A stretch of DNA of 64,000 nt from Sphingomonadaceae bacterium 3R27C6 (lineage in GTDB: Bacteria > Pseudomonadota > Alphaproteobacteria > Sphingomonadales > Sphingomonadaceae), in contig SCNS01000011.1 in NCBI GenBank assembly GCA_005503215.1, forward strand, positions 1 to 64,000, given 5' to 3'. Made by a program: the position numbers and the translations under genes. Every line of letters starts with the position of its first letter. Within the stretch, counting starts at the first letter, position 1. Below, piece by piece: positions 55,410-63,324 of this stretch. The notes under the pieces were generated by a model. It saw only the letters and a program-made list of their open reading frames with translations. It ran no database searches and was not told the origin of the DNA.

Positions 55410-56552
55410 TCAGCCGAGAACGGCGACGCTGCGCAGGATGAGGCGGACGAGATCCGCCTGCCGGCTGACCCCGGTCTTGCTCAGGATCGTCTTGCAATAG
55501 CTGCGCACGGTATTTTCGGTGAGCTCCAGCCTTGCCGCCGCTTCGGCGAGGCTGAGCCCGGTCGCGAGCAGCGCCGCGAGATGCGCCTCGGATGGGGTGA
55601 GGTCGAAAATCTGGCTGACCAGCCTTTCGAGCGGCTGGTTGTTGTCGAGCCCCGAGACATAGACCACCGCGGCAGGCCCCGCCTCGTTGCTGTAGCGCGA
55701 GGGCGTCTCGATCGAGCGCACGAGCACCCCGAAATGCCGGTCGATATCCGCCTCGATACGCAATCCTTCGGCGAAGCTTCCGCCATCGCGGCGCGCCGCG
55801 ACCGCCTTGCCCACCAGTTGCTGGAGCTGCGCGTTGCCCGCCTTGCTCACGAGCACAAGCCGGTCGTCGGCGGCGCGGAGCGCGGTGCTCGACTTGATGA
55901 GAGCGCGGCCCGCGCTGTTGGTGCGCAGGATGCGCCCCGCGCCATCGAGGATGAAGGTGCAGAGCGTCAGCCGGTCGAGCGTGTCGATCATCACCTGCAG
56001 CTCGGTCTCGTCGCGGCGGATGCGCGAGAAGAGCGCGAGCGATTGTTCGAGATGCGGGCGCAATGCGAGCAGCACCGCCTTGTCGTCGTCGGTGAAATCC
56101 TCTTCGCCCGGACCGTTGGTGAGGCCGACATTGCCCTCCCACCCGCCGGGTTCGGAAATATACATGCCGAGCTGATATTCGATGCCATAGGGCTGCAAGA
56201 TCTCGCGGTAGAAGCGATTGCCGCGAAGATCGTCGGGCGAGATCACTTCGCTCAGCCGGAAGATGTCGCCGGCTTTCGTCAGCGCGTTGCGCAAGGGGTC
56301 GAGGTCGCCGAGTTCGGCATGGACCGCGTGAATCCGGCGGGCTTCGCGCTCGTCGATCACGGGCGGCGGTCCCCAGATGATCAGCGGCGGCGTGCCCTGC
56401 CGGCTAAGGCGCAACGTGATCGCCGCGCTCGCGCAGCGCATCCGCCGGCTCAGCGCTTCGAGGAAGCCCAGCCACGGCGTCGCTTCGAGCGGCCCGCGGT
56501 AAAGCAGGGTCACCAGTTCATCGACTTCGGCCAGAGGTTTTCCGATCCGCAT
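55410..56552 (-). CDS. LuxR-type transcriptional regulator with PAS-like region
   Basis: A 380-residue regulator. The C-terminal 65 residues form a LuxR/GerE helix-turn-helix (LTPSEAHLAALLATGLSLAE, split, with LTENTVRSYCKTIL as recognition part). Residues 190-290 resemble a PAS fold (CTFILDGAGRILRTNSAGRAL), and the first 180 residues are an uncharacterised sensor region. A much longer frame continues antisense through the CoA-ligase gene but lacks domain structure there, so I start at ATG 56552. It is divergent from the ligase gene and could control it. Confidence 0.82.
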   Translation of the reverse strand: MRIGKPLAEVDELVTLLYRGPLEATPWLGFLEALSRRMRCASAAITLRLSRQGTPPLIIWGPPPVIDEREARRIHAVHAELGDLDPLRNALTKAGDIFRLSEVISPDDLRGNRFYREILQPYGIEYQLGMYISEPGGWEGNVGLTNGPGEEDFTDDDKAVLLALRPHLEQSLALFSRIRRDETELQVMIDTLDRLTLCTFILDGAGRILRTNSAGRALIKSSTALRAADDRLVLVSKAGNAQLQQLVGKAVAARRDGGSFAEGLRIEADIDRHFGVLVRSIETPSRYSNEAGPAAVVYVSGLDNNQPLERLVSQIFDLTPSEAHLAALLATGLSLAEAAARLELTENTVRSYCKTILSKTGVSRQADLVRLILRSVAVLG

Positions 56553-56777
56553 TCCGGCTTCGCTTCCTGTTCGCGTCCCGCCACCCGGTAAGCTGGGGAG
56601 TCGGTCTCGATCCCGCAATGACCTGTCCGGACCCGAGCGGCAAGAGGCGGAGCGCAAATCGCGCGCCCCCCGAATAGGGGTTGTCGCGGCCACGCCCGCG
56701 CGTAACGCAGCGGGGAGCATATCGATCGGGCAATGGACGGCGTGTCCATGGATGTCCGGCGCAGGAGACGATCCGCC

Positions 56778-58337
56778 GTGGCCGAAGCCAAGTTCACGAT
56801 ACCCCATAAAATCTTCGCCGCGGCGCGCGCACATGGCGATGCCGTTGCGATCCGGGGCGAGAACGGGACCGAGGTTCGTTATCGCGATCTCGAACCGCTG
56901 GTGCGCGCCGCCGCCAAGGGCTTTATCACGGCGGGTGTCGCCGAGGGGGATCGGATCGCGATCTGGGCGCCCAATGCGATTGGCTGGATCATCGCCGCGA
57001 TCGGCGCGCAGGCGGCGGGCGCGGCGATCGTGCCGCTTAACACGCGGCTTAAGGGGCGCGAGGCGGGCTATATCCTGCGCACCAGCGGCGCCAAGCTGCT
57101 GTTCACCGTCTCCGATTTTCTCGGCACCGCCTATCCAGAATTGATCGCAGGCGAAGACCTGCCCGATCTGCGCGGGATCGTCCTGATGGACGGCGACACA
57201 GGGGGCATGACCTGGCAGAACTTCCTCGATCGCGGCGCGGCGCTTTCCGATGCCGCGGTCGCCGCGCGGATGGACGCGCTGGGCGAGGATCAGGTCTGCG
57301 ACATCCTCTTCACCTCGGGGACCACGGGCAATCCGAAAGGGGCCGTGACGACGCACGGGCAAAATGTTCGCCTGTATCACTCTTATGGCGAGACGCTGAC
57401 CTATGGGCCGGGCGACAATTTCCTGATCATCAACCCCTTCTTCCACAGCTTCGGCTACAAGGCCGGATGGCTGGTGGCGCTGATGCGCGGCGTGACCGTG
57501 CTGCCGCATGCGGTGTTCGAGACCGACAAGGTGCTCGAACGGATCGAGCGCGAAAGGGTGACATTGCTCCCCGGTCCGCCGACGATCTTCCAGAGCCTGC
57601 TCGCGGGTCCTTATCGCGACCATGATATTTCTTCGCTGCGCGTGTCGATCACCGGCGCCGCGTCGGTGCCGGTCACCCTGATCGAGGAAATGCGCGGCAA
57701 GCTCGGCATCGATGTCGTGCTTACCGCCTATGGCCTCACCGAAACCTGCGGCGTCGTGACGATGTGTGGCGCCGGCGACGATGCCGCGACGATCGCCAAC
57801 ACCGCGGGCCGCCCGCTCGCCGGGATCGAGGTCAAGCTCGTCGACGAGGCGGGCGAGATAGTCGCACCGGGCGAGGCGGGCGAATTGCTCGTGCGCGGGC
57901 CCAATGTGATGCAGGGCTATTTCAACGACCCGGCGGCGACCGCGGCGGCGATCGATAGCGAAGGCTGGCTGCGCACCGGCGACATTGCGGTGCAGGACGC
58001 ACGCGGCAATGTGAAGATCACCGACCGCGCCAAGGACATCTTCATCGTCGGCGGCTTCAACGCCTATCCGGCAGAGATCGAGGGGCTGCTCGCGGCCAAT
58101 CCGGCGGTCATGCAGTCGGCGGTGATCGGCGTGCCCGACGAACGGCTGGGCGAAGTGCCCAAAGCCTATATCGTCCTGCGCCCCGGCACGAGCGCCACCC
58201 CCGAAGAGATCGTCGGCTGGTGCCGCGAGAATATGGCGAACTACAAGGTGCCGCGTCAGGTGGTGATCCTCGACGCGCTGCCGATGAACGCGGCGGGCAA
58301 GGTGCAGAAATTTCTTCTGCGCGATGCGGAGACATAG
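56778..58337 (+). CDS. Acyl-CoA ligase, FadD3-like AMP-dependent synthetase
   Basis: A 519-residue adenylating enzyme that should convert a carboxylic acid to its CoA ester. It has the P-loop FTSGTTGNPKGA near residue 190, the VNPFFHSFGYKAG-like segment (INPFFHSFGYKAG), the YGLTETCG motif, RTGD, and the C-terminal catalytic Lys in NAAGKVQK. The FFHSFGYKAG region strongly resembles FadD3, which activates the HIP acid of steroid rings C/D, but the substrate is not proven. GTG 56778 is chosen for its AGGAG; ATG 56733 or 56748 are alternatives. Confidence 0.88.
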   Translation: MAEAKFTIPHKIFAAARAHGDAVAIRGENGTEVRYRDLEPLVRAAAKGFITAGVAEGDRIAIWAPNAIGWIIAAIGAQAAGAAIVPLNTRLKGREAGYILRTSGAKLLFTVSDFLGTAYPELIAGEDLPDLRGIVLMDGDTGGMTWQNFLDRGAALSDAAVAARMDALGEDQVCDILFTSGTTGNPKGAVTTHGQNVRLYHSYGETLTYGPGDNFLIINPFFHSFGYKAGWLVALMRGVTVLPHAVFETDKVLERIERERVTLLPGPPTIFQSLLAGPYRDHDISSLRVSITGAASVPVTLIEEMRGKLGIDVVLTAYGLTETCGVVTMCGAGDDAATIANTAGRPLAGIEVKLVDEAGEIVAPGEAGELLVRGPNVMQGYFNDPAATAAAIDSEGWLRTGDIAVQDARGNVKITDRAKDIFIVGGFNAYPAEIEGLLAANPAVMQSAVIGVPDERLGEVPKAYIVLRPGTSATPEEIVGWCRENMANYKVPRQVVILDALPMNAAGKVQKFLLRDAET

Positions 58338-58401
58338 TCCGATGAGAAGGAAATACCTCCCCATCCATGAGCACGTCACATAAACCGGAAAGTTCAGCCG
58401 G

Positions 58402-58860
58402 CTACCGAGCCCGCTGGGCCTGAGGCTGCGACTGGTAGTTTGAGGGCCGCTTCTGCGCCACCGCCGGGAAGGTGCGGCCGCCGTGATAGGTAACGGTCCC
58501 ACACACACGGTCGCCCTTGGCCGAGAGCGTGCCGTCGAACAGCACATCGCCCTCGCGGGAGGCGACCGCCATGTGGAAGCTGTTGCCGATCAAGGTGATT
58601 TTGCGCAGTACAACGGGTGCGGTCATCCACAGCGACAGCGATCCGCCATAAGCGTCCTCGACGAAGCCGATCGACAGAAGCCCGAAATTGGGCGTTGCCC
58701 CGACATGCATCAGGAAATCCCAGTTTCCGTGGAGGTTCGGGGCCTCGCCGCCCGCCGTAGAGGCTCCCGCGCCGCACTCAAAACGCATGTTTACGGCCTC
58801 GCTTGCTGCCGCTGGAACAGCTGCAGATGCCAATGCCAAGCCAGCGATAATCCGTTTCAT
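58402..58860 (-). CDS. Small secreted protein with GNWDF motif
   Basis: A 152-residue exported protein with a signal peptide to about AAAS (residue 20). The mature part begins with a cysteine-containing segment, then HGNWDFLMHVG and later FDGTLSAKGDRVCGTVTYHGG, a beta-rich repeat pattern seen in lipocalin-like accessory proteins. Two Cys could form one disulfide. The family is not named with confidence. ATG 58860 has GGAG seven bases upstream. It is divergent from the membrane-bound LytTR gene across 60 bases, so it may be that regulator's target. Confidence 0.72.
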   Translation of the reverse strand: MKRIIAGLALASAAVPAAASEAVNMRFECGAGASTAGGEAPNLHGNWDFLMHVGATPNFGLLSIGFVEDAYGGSLSLWMTAPVVLRKITLIGNSFHMAVASREGDVLFDGTLSAKGDRVCGTVTYHGGRTFPAVAQKRPSNYQSQPQAQRAR

Positions 58861-58920
58861 TGCTTTCTCCATGTCAACATTTCGTGCTGGCTGGTTGGCC
58901 GGTCGCGATGTCTGTCGACA

Positions 58921-59733
58921 ATGGGAGAAATCGTGAATAGCTTCCGCAATTTCGTGACTGGTAGACCGATGCAGTTGGCGATGCGTGAATGGCGAATGAT
59001 GGGGAAGTGGCGGGGGCCGCTCAGCGCGGTGGCTTTTGGCGCGGTGCTTGGAGTGACGGGGCCATTCGGATCGCAAACCGCTCTCGGCCCAGAGGTGCGA
59101 TATCCTTTCTGGATGATCATCGCACTCGTCGGCTTTGGAGCCGCTGCTGCCGCGGAGCGAGTCCTTCCGTCCAGTTCGCCGGGCAGGAGAACGGCAACAC
59201 GGATCATCGCAATAGCAGCCGCATCCGCGGTGCCCATGACCTTCTTTGTGGCGTGGGCCATGGGGGTGGTCCGACCGGGCAGAATGTTCAGTGCCGTTCA
59301 ACTGCTCGCGTTATTTCCGTACGTGGCGCTCGTCCAACTGCTGATTGCCCGCGTCATGTCCCCGGACGACCAGATGACTGTGGCCGCACCCACGGAACAG
59401 CCAGCCGCGGCTCCCGAATATCCGCGCGAGTTCGTGTCGAAGCTTCCGGCGGCTTTGCGCCGGGACATTCTCGCGCTGGAAGCCGAGGACCATTATTTGC
59501 GCGTGCACACGCTCCACGGCTCGGCACTGATCCTGATGCGGCTGGCGGACGCGGCGGCGATCATCGATCCCCGGCTGGGCCTTCGCGTGCACCGTAGCTG
59601 GTGGGTGGCCAAAGACGGCGTTCGCGCGTTGGAAAGAACGCCCGGACGAGCAATCGCCCGGCTGGTTGATGACACGGCCGTTCCGATCAGCAGGACATAT
59701 TTGCCGGCCGCGCGGACAGCTTTGACTGATTAA
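58921..59733 (+). CDS. Membrane-bound LytTR DNA-binding regulator
   Basis: A 270-residue protein with four membrane helices (about 34-52, 63-80, 95-117 and 124-144) and a cytoplasmic LytTR domain at about 165-268 (LPAALRRDILALEAEDHYLRV split, then LRVHRSWWVA). It has no receiver domain, so it must respond directly to a membrane signal or a partner protein. A GTG at 58933 has a better ribosome site (GGGAG) and is a good alternative start. The divergent secreted-protein gene is the likely target. Confidence 0.82.
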   Translation: MGEIVNSFRNFVTGRPMQLAMREWRMMGKWRGPLSAVAFGAVLGVTGPFGSQTALGPEVRYPFWMIIALVGFGAAAAAERVLPSSSPGRRTATRIIAIAAASAVPMTFFVAWAMGVVRPGRMFSAVQLLALFPYVALVQLLIARVMSPDDQMTVAAPTEQPAAAPEYPREFVSKLPAALRRDILALEAEDHYLRVHTLHGSALILMRLADAAAIIDPRLGLRVHRSWWVAKDGVRALERTPGRAIARLVDDTAVPISRTYLPAARTALTD

Positions 59734-59813
59734 CCACCTCGAACAGACGTGCTTTTCCGCGCCGAATCGTCAGTTTTCGACGACATTGCGGATCTCAGTC
59801 AAAGGCGCAGAAG

Positions 59814-60278
59814 TTATTCCTCCGGATAAAACCGGCTGATCGTGTCGACGACGCAGGCGGGCTTCTCCGCGCCCTCGATTTCCACCGTCACCCGGACCAC
59901 CGCCTGGACGCCGCCCTTCGCTTCCTCGGCCTTGACGAGCTCGCCACACCCACGGATGCGGCTGCCCGCGCGGACGGGGCTCAGGAAGCGCAGGTTGTCG
60001 GTGCCGATATTGACCCCCATCGACACGCCGCGCACCTCGACCAGTTCGGGGAGGAAGCGGTTGACGAGGCTCATCGTAAGGTAACCATGCGCGATCGTGC
60101 CGCCGAAGGGGCCGTCTTTCGCGCGCTCGGGATCGACGTGGATCCATTGGTGATCGTCGGTGGCTTTGGCGAACATATCGATGCGATCCTGCTCGATCGC
60201 GACCCATCCGGTTGGGCCGAAACTCTCGCCCACGGCGGCGAGCAGCGCGGCCGGGTTTTCGAAGATGCGCGCGCTCAT
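59814..60278 (-). CDS. MaoC-like hot-dog enoyl-CoA hydratase
   Basis: A 154-residue single hot-dog enzyme, probably hydrating an enoyl-CoA. The catalytic Asp-His pair lies in ATDDHQWIHVDPERA near residues 39-53, and the FGGTIAHGYLT segment near 58-68 completes the MaoC signature. It is the last gene of the minus-strand CoA operon and overlaps the SDR gene by four bases. The open frame continues upstream, antisense-free but without domain content, so I start at ATG 60278. Confidence 0.88.
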   Translation of the reverse strand: MSARIFENPAALLAAVGESFGPTGWVAIEQDRIDMFAKATDDHQWIHVDPERAKDGPFGGTIAHGYLTMSLVNRFLPELVEVRGVSMGVNIGTDNLRFLSPVRAGSRIRGCGELVKAEEAKGGVQAVVRVTVEIEGAEKPACVVDTISRFYPEE

Positions 60279-61057
60279 GCCTGCTGGCTCGACACCGCGA
60301 GCACTTCGCCCGTCATGTAGGAGGAAAGCCCGCTGGCGAGGAAGAGCATCACGTTCGCGACCTCCCAAGGCTCGGCGTAGCGGCCGAAGGCTTCTTTCTC
60401 GGTCAACTCCTCGAGCAGCCCCGGCGGGGTCACCTTGGAAAGCGAGGCGTGCATCGCGAGGCTGGGCGATACCGCGTTGATGCGGACGCCATGCTCGGCG
60501 GCTTCGAGCGCCGAGCAGCGCGTGAACGCCATCACCCCCGCCTTGGCCGCGGCATAATGCGCCTGCAATTTCTGCGCGCGCCAGCCGAGCACCGAAGCGT
60601 TGTTGACGATCGCGCCTTTTTGGCGCTCGTACATGTGCGGCAAGATCGCGCGCGTCATACGGAAGACGCTGGTGAGCGTGACGTCGAGCACCTTGTGCCA
60701 CTGGTCGTCGGTCATCTCGACCACGGACGCCGCGCCGCCGAGGCCCGCGTTGTTGATGAGGACATCGATATGGCCCATGCCCGTGATCGCGCCCGAAACC
60801 AGCGCCTGCACTTGCTCCTCGTCGGTGACGTCGCAGACGAGTGTGCCGGGGCGTGCGAAGCCCAATCCCTCGATCCGGTCGGCGGTCTCGCCGAGACGGC
60901 GTTCGTGCATGTCGGAGAGGAAAAGCGTTGCGCCTTCCTCCGCCGCGCGCTGTGCGACCGCGCCGCCGATGCCGCTGCCCGCAGCGGCGGTGATCAGCAC
61001 GGTCTTGCCCTTCAAGAGGCCGGTGGGAGTGGGGTAGTCGGGGGCGGGTCGTGCCAC
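60275..61057 (-). CDS. Short-chain dehydrogenase/reductase of the CoA operon
   Basis: A 260-residue classical SDR. The cofactor loop is TAAAGSGIG at about 23-31, NNAG follows near residue 106, and the catalytic set is NASVLGW plus YAAAK. The unusual TAAAGxGIG form and the LSDMHERRLGETAD segment recall SDRs of mycobacterial steroid-ring regulons, a recollection not checked by search. It should oxidise a hydroxyacyl-CoA or reduce a keto group. It starts eleven bases after the upstream acyl-CoA dehydrogenase stop. Confidence 0.88.
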   Translation of the reverse strand: MARPAPDYPTPTGLLKGKTVLITAAAGSGIGGAVAQRAAEEGATLFLSDMHERRLGETADRIEGLGFARPGTLVCDVTDEEQVQALVSGAITGMGHIDVLINNAGLGGAASVVEMTDDQWHKVLDVTLTSVFRMTRAILPHMYERQKGAIVNNASVLGWRAQKLQAHYAAAKAGVMAFTRCSALEAAEHGVRINAVSPSLAMHASLSKVTPPGLLEELTEKEAFGRYAEPWEVANVMLFLASGLSSYMTGEVLAVSSQQA

Positions 61058-61068
61058 GCTTCGTTCCT

Positions 61069-62250
61069 TTATTTGAGGTCGCCGCGCGGCTCGCGGGGTA
61101 GCCCCAACGCGCGCTCGGCGATGATGTTGCGCTGGATCTCGTTCGTGCCGCCATAGATTGTGTCGGCGCGGCTATAGAGGAACAGGTTGGGTAGCGCGGG
61201 GAAGGCGTACTCATGCCCCGCCACCGTCTCGCCCGCTTGTCCGAGGACGTCCATCGCAAGCTCGCCGAGATCGCGGCGCCATGTCGCCCACTGGATCTTG
61301 TACGTGAGCGCCGACGGGTTGAGTCGGCCGCCCTCCGCATCGGTGAGCATGCGCAGCGCGCCATAACGCATCAGCTTCAGTCCGATCTCGGCCTTGGCGA
61401 TACGCTGGCGGATCAGCGGGTTTTTCGCTTCACCATTGGCGCGCGCCGCGGCGATCACCGCGTCGAGTTCGTTGCGAAAGCCCATTTGCTGCGCAAGCGT
61501 CGAGACGCCGCGCTCGAAGCCGAGCAGCCCCATTGCGACCTTCCAACCATCGCCGGGTTCGCCGAGGATGCTCTCGGCCGCGGTGCGCGCGTCGTCGAAG
61601 AAGGTTTCGTTGAATTCGGCCTCGCCCGTGATCTGATGGATCGGGCGGACGGTGACGCCGCTCTGGTCGACGGGCACCAGCAGGAAGGAAAGGCCCTTGG
61701 GGCCCTTCGAGCCCTCTTCAGTGCGGGCGATCACGAAGATCCAGTCGGAAAATTGCGCGAGGCTGGTCCAGACCTTCTGCCCCTCGATCACCCAGTCGCC
61801 GCCCTCGCGCCACGCGCGGGTGCGGACATTGGCGAGGTCCGAGCCGGCCCCCGGCTCGGAATAGCCCTGGCACCAGATTTCCTCGCCGCGGGCTATCGCG
61901 GGCAGGAAGCGCGCCTTCTGTTCTTCGCTGCCGAAGGCGAGGATGGTGGGGCCGGCAAGCTCGATGCCGATATGGTTGAGCCGGGGCGGGGCGCCCGCGC
62001 GCGCATATTCCTCGGCGAAGATCACCTGCTGCGCGAGCGTCGCGTCGCGCCCGCCATAGGCCCTGGGCCAGCCGACGCAGCTCCAGCCCGCGTCGCCCAG
62101 CCGGCGCTCCCAGTCGCGGCGGCGTTCGGGCATTTCGGTCAGGCTGGTGAGCCCGCGCACGTCGGCGAAGGCGCCTTCCAATTCGGCCTTGAGCCACGCG
62201 GCCGCCTCAGCGCGGAACACCTCTTCTTCGGGAGAGAATCCAAGTTTCAT
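61069..62250 (-). CDS. Acyl-CoA dehydrogenase, FadE-type subunit A
   Basis: A 393-residue flavoprotein that should introduce a double bond into an acyl-CoA. Typical motifs are YSEPGAGSDLA near residue 150, the WTS segment (QKVWTSLAQF) and the C-terminal IYGGTNEIQRNIIAERALGLPR. Where medium-chain enzymes have catalytic Glu (YEGT) this one has Gly (YGGT), so the base must come from another position, as in isovaleryl-type and several FadE enzymes. It overlaps the second dehydrogenase gene by four bases, in line with an alpha/beta heteromer. Confidence 0.9.
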   Translation of the reverse strand: MKLGFSPEEEVFRAEAAAWLKAELEGAFADVRGLTSLTEMPERRRDWERRLGDAGWSCVGWPRAYGGRDATLAQQVIFAEEYARAGAPPRLNHIGIELAGPTILAFGSEEQKARFLPAIARGEEIWCQGYSEPGAGSDLANVRTRAWREGGDWVIEGQKVWTSLAQFSDWIFVIARTEEGSKGPKGLSFLLVPVDQSGVTVRPIHQITGEAEFNETFFDDARTAAESILGEPGDGWKVAMGLLGFERGVSTLAQQMGFRNELDAVIAAARANGEAKNPLIRQRIAKAEIGLKLMRYGALRMLTDAEGGRLNPSALTYKIQWATWRRDLGELAMDVLGQAGETVAGHEYAFPALPNLFLYSRADTIYGGTNEIQRNIIAERALGLPREPRGDLK

Positions 62251-63323
62251 GCGGCGTCGTCCAATCCAGCAAGTCCCGCCACCTGTTCGCGGTGCCAGTC
62301 GGGGGTGCCGAGCAGGCTCGCGTTGCTGCGCGCGCGCTTGAAATAGAGATGCGCGTCATGCTCCCAGGTGAAGCCGATGCCGCCGTGGAGCTGGATCATC
62401 TCGCCCGCGCAGTGCGTGTAGGTGTCGCAGGCGAATGCCTTGGCGGCATGAACCGCGAACGCGGCCTCATCCGATCGCTCGTCGATCGCGCAGGCGGCCC
62501 AATAGACCGCCGAGCGCGCCTGCTCGATTGCGACCATCATGTCGGCGAGGCGGTGCTTGACCGCCTGAAAACTGCCGATCGACCGGCCGAACTGGATGCG
62601 TTCCTGCGTATAGGCGACCGTCCGGTCGAGGCACGCCTGCGCGCCGCCCAGCGCATCGGCGGCGATGGCGAGCCACCCGGTGGTGAGGGCGGCGTGGACG
62701 GCGGCGCGCGGATCGGCGAGCGTTTCGACGGCGACCCCGCCGAAGTCGAGCCGGGCATAGGGACGCGTCTGGTCCATGCTGGTGAGCGGGGTGATGCCGA
62801 GCCCGAGGGCGCCGCGCTCGACGATCGCGACGCCATTGTCGGCCGCAACCACGAACAGATCGGTGCTGGCACCGTGGGGCACAAGGAGCGCGGCACCGGT
62901 CAGCGTTCCGTCGCTGAGCGTCGCGCCCGGCGTTCCGCCCATATTCACGGCGGCGAAGCTTGCCATCAGCTCGCCCGACGCGATGCGGGGGAGGAATCGC
63001 GCCTTTTGCTCGTCGGTACCGCCGGCGAGGATCGCGGGAGCGGCAAGCCCTAGGCTTGCAAGGAGGGGCAGCGCCGCGGTGTGCCGCCCGGCTTCCTCGG
63101 CAAAGATCGCGAGTTCGACCATGCCAAGCCCGACGCCGCCTAGCGCCTCGGGAATCGCGACGCCGGCGAGTCCGAGTTCGCTGGTGAAAGCCTGCCACAA
63201 CGCCTTGTCGATGCCCGTGTCCGCCATGGCTGCGCGCGTGCGCTCGCTCGTGGCATTCTCAGCAAAGAACGTCTTCGCCGTCTCGGCAATCATCGCCTGT
63301 TCGTCGGTGAAGGCGAAATGCAT
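62247..63323 (-). CDS. Acyl-CoA dehydrogenase, FadE-type subunit B
   Basis: A 358-residue acyl-CoA dehydrogenase-fold protein, shorter than its neighbour and divergent from it. The FAD/substrate region is reduced: the YSEPGAGSD loop is replaced by FAAVNMGGTPGA. The C-terminal half retains RIQFGRSIGSFQAVKHRLADM and the IQLHGGIGFTWEHDAHLYFKRA motif. It is probably the partner subunit of a heteromeric enzyme like those in cholesterol catabolism. It begins one base after the SDR stop; the upstream frame overlaps that gene and is rejected. Confidence 0.88.
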   Translation of the reverse strand: MHFAFTDEQAMIAETAKTFFAENATSERTRAAMADTGIDKALWQAFTSELGLAGVAIPEALGGVGLGMVELAIFAEEAGRHTAALPLLASLGLAAPAILAGGTDEQKARFLPRIASGELMASFAAVNMGGTPGATLSDGTLTGAALLVPHGASTDLFVVAADNGVAIVERGALGLGITPLTSMDQTRPYARLDFGGVAVETLADPRAAVHAALTTGWLAIAADALGGAQACLDRTVAYTQERIQFGRSIGSFQAVKHRLADMMVAIEQARSAVYWAACAIDERSDEAAFAVHAAKAFACDTYTHCAGEMIQLHGGIGFTWEHDAHLYFKRARSNASLLGTPDWHREQVAGLAGLDDAA

Positions 63324-63324
63324 C

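Noticed and set aside
55410..58547. A continuous 1045-codon minus-strand frame
   Set aside because: Only the part up to 56552 has regulator domains; the remainder is antisense to the CoA-ligase gene, whose motifs are complete, and shows no domain.
60279..61364. N-terminal extension of the MaoC frame
   Set aside because: It overlaps the SDR and dehydrogenase genes in another frame and has no domain; the MaoC start at 60278 fits the four-base overlap.
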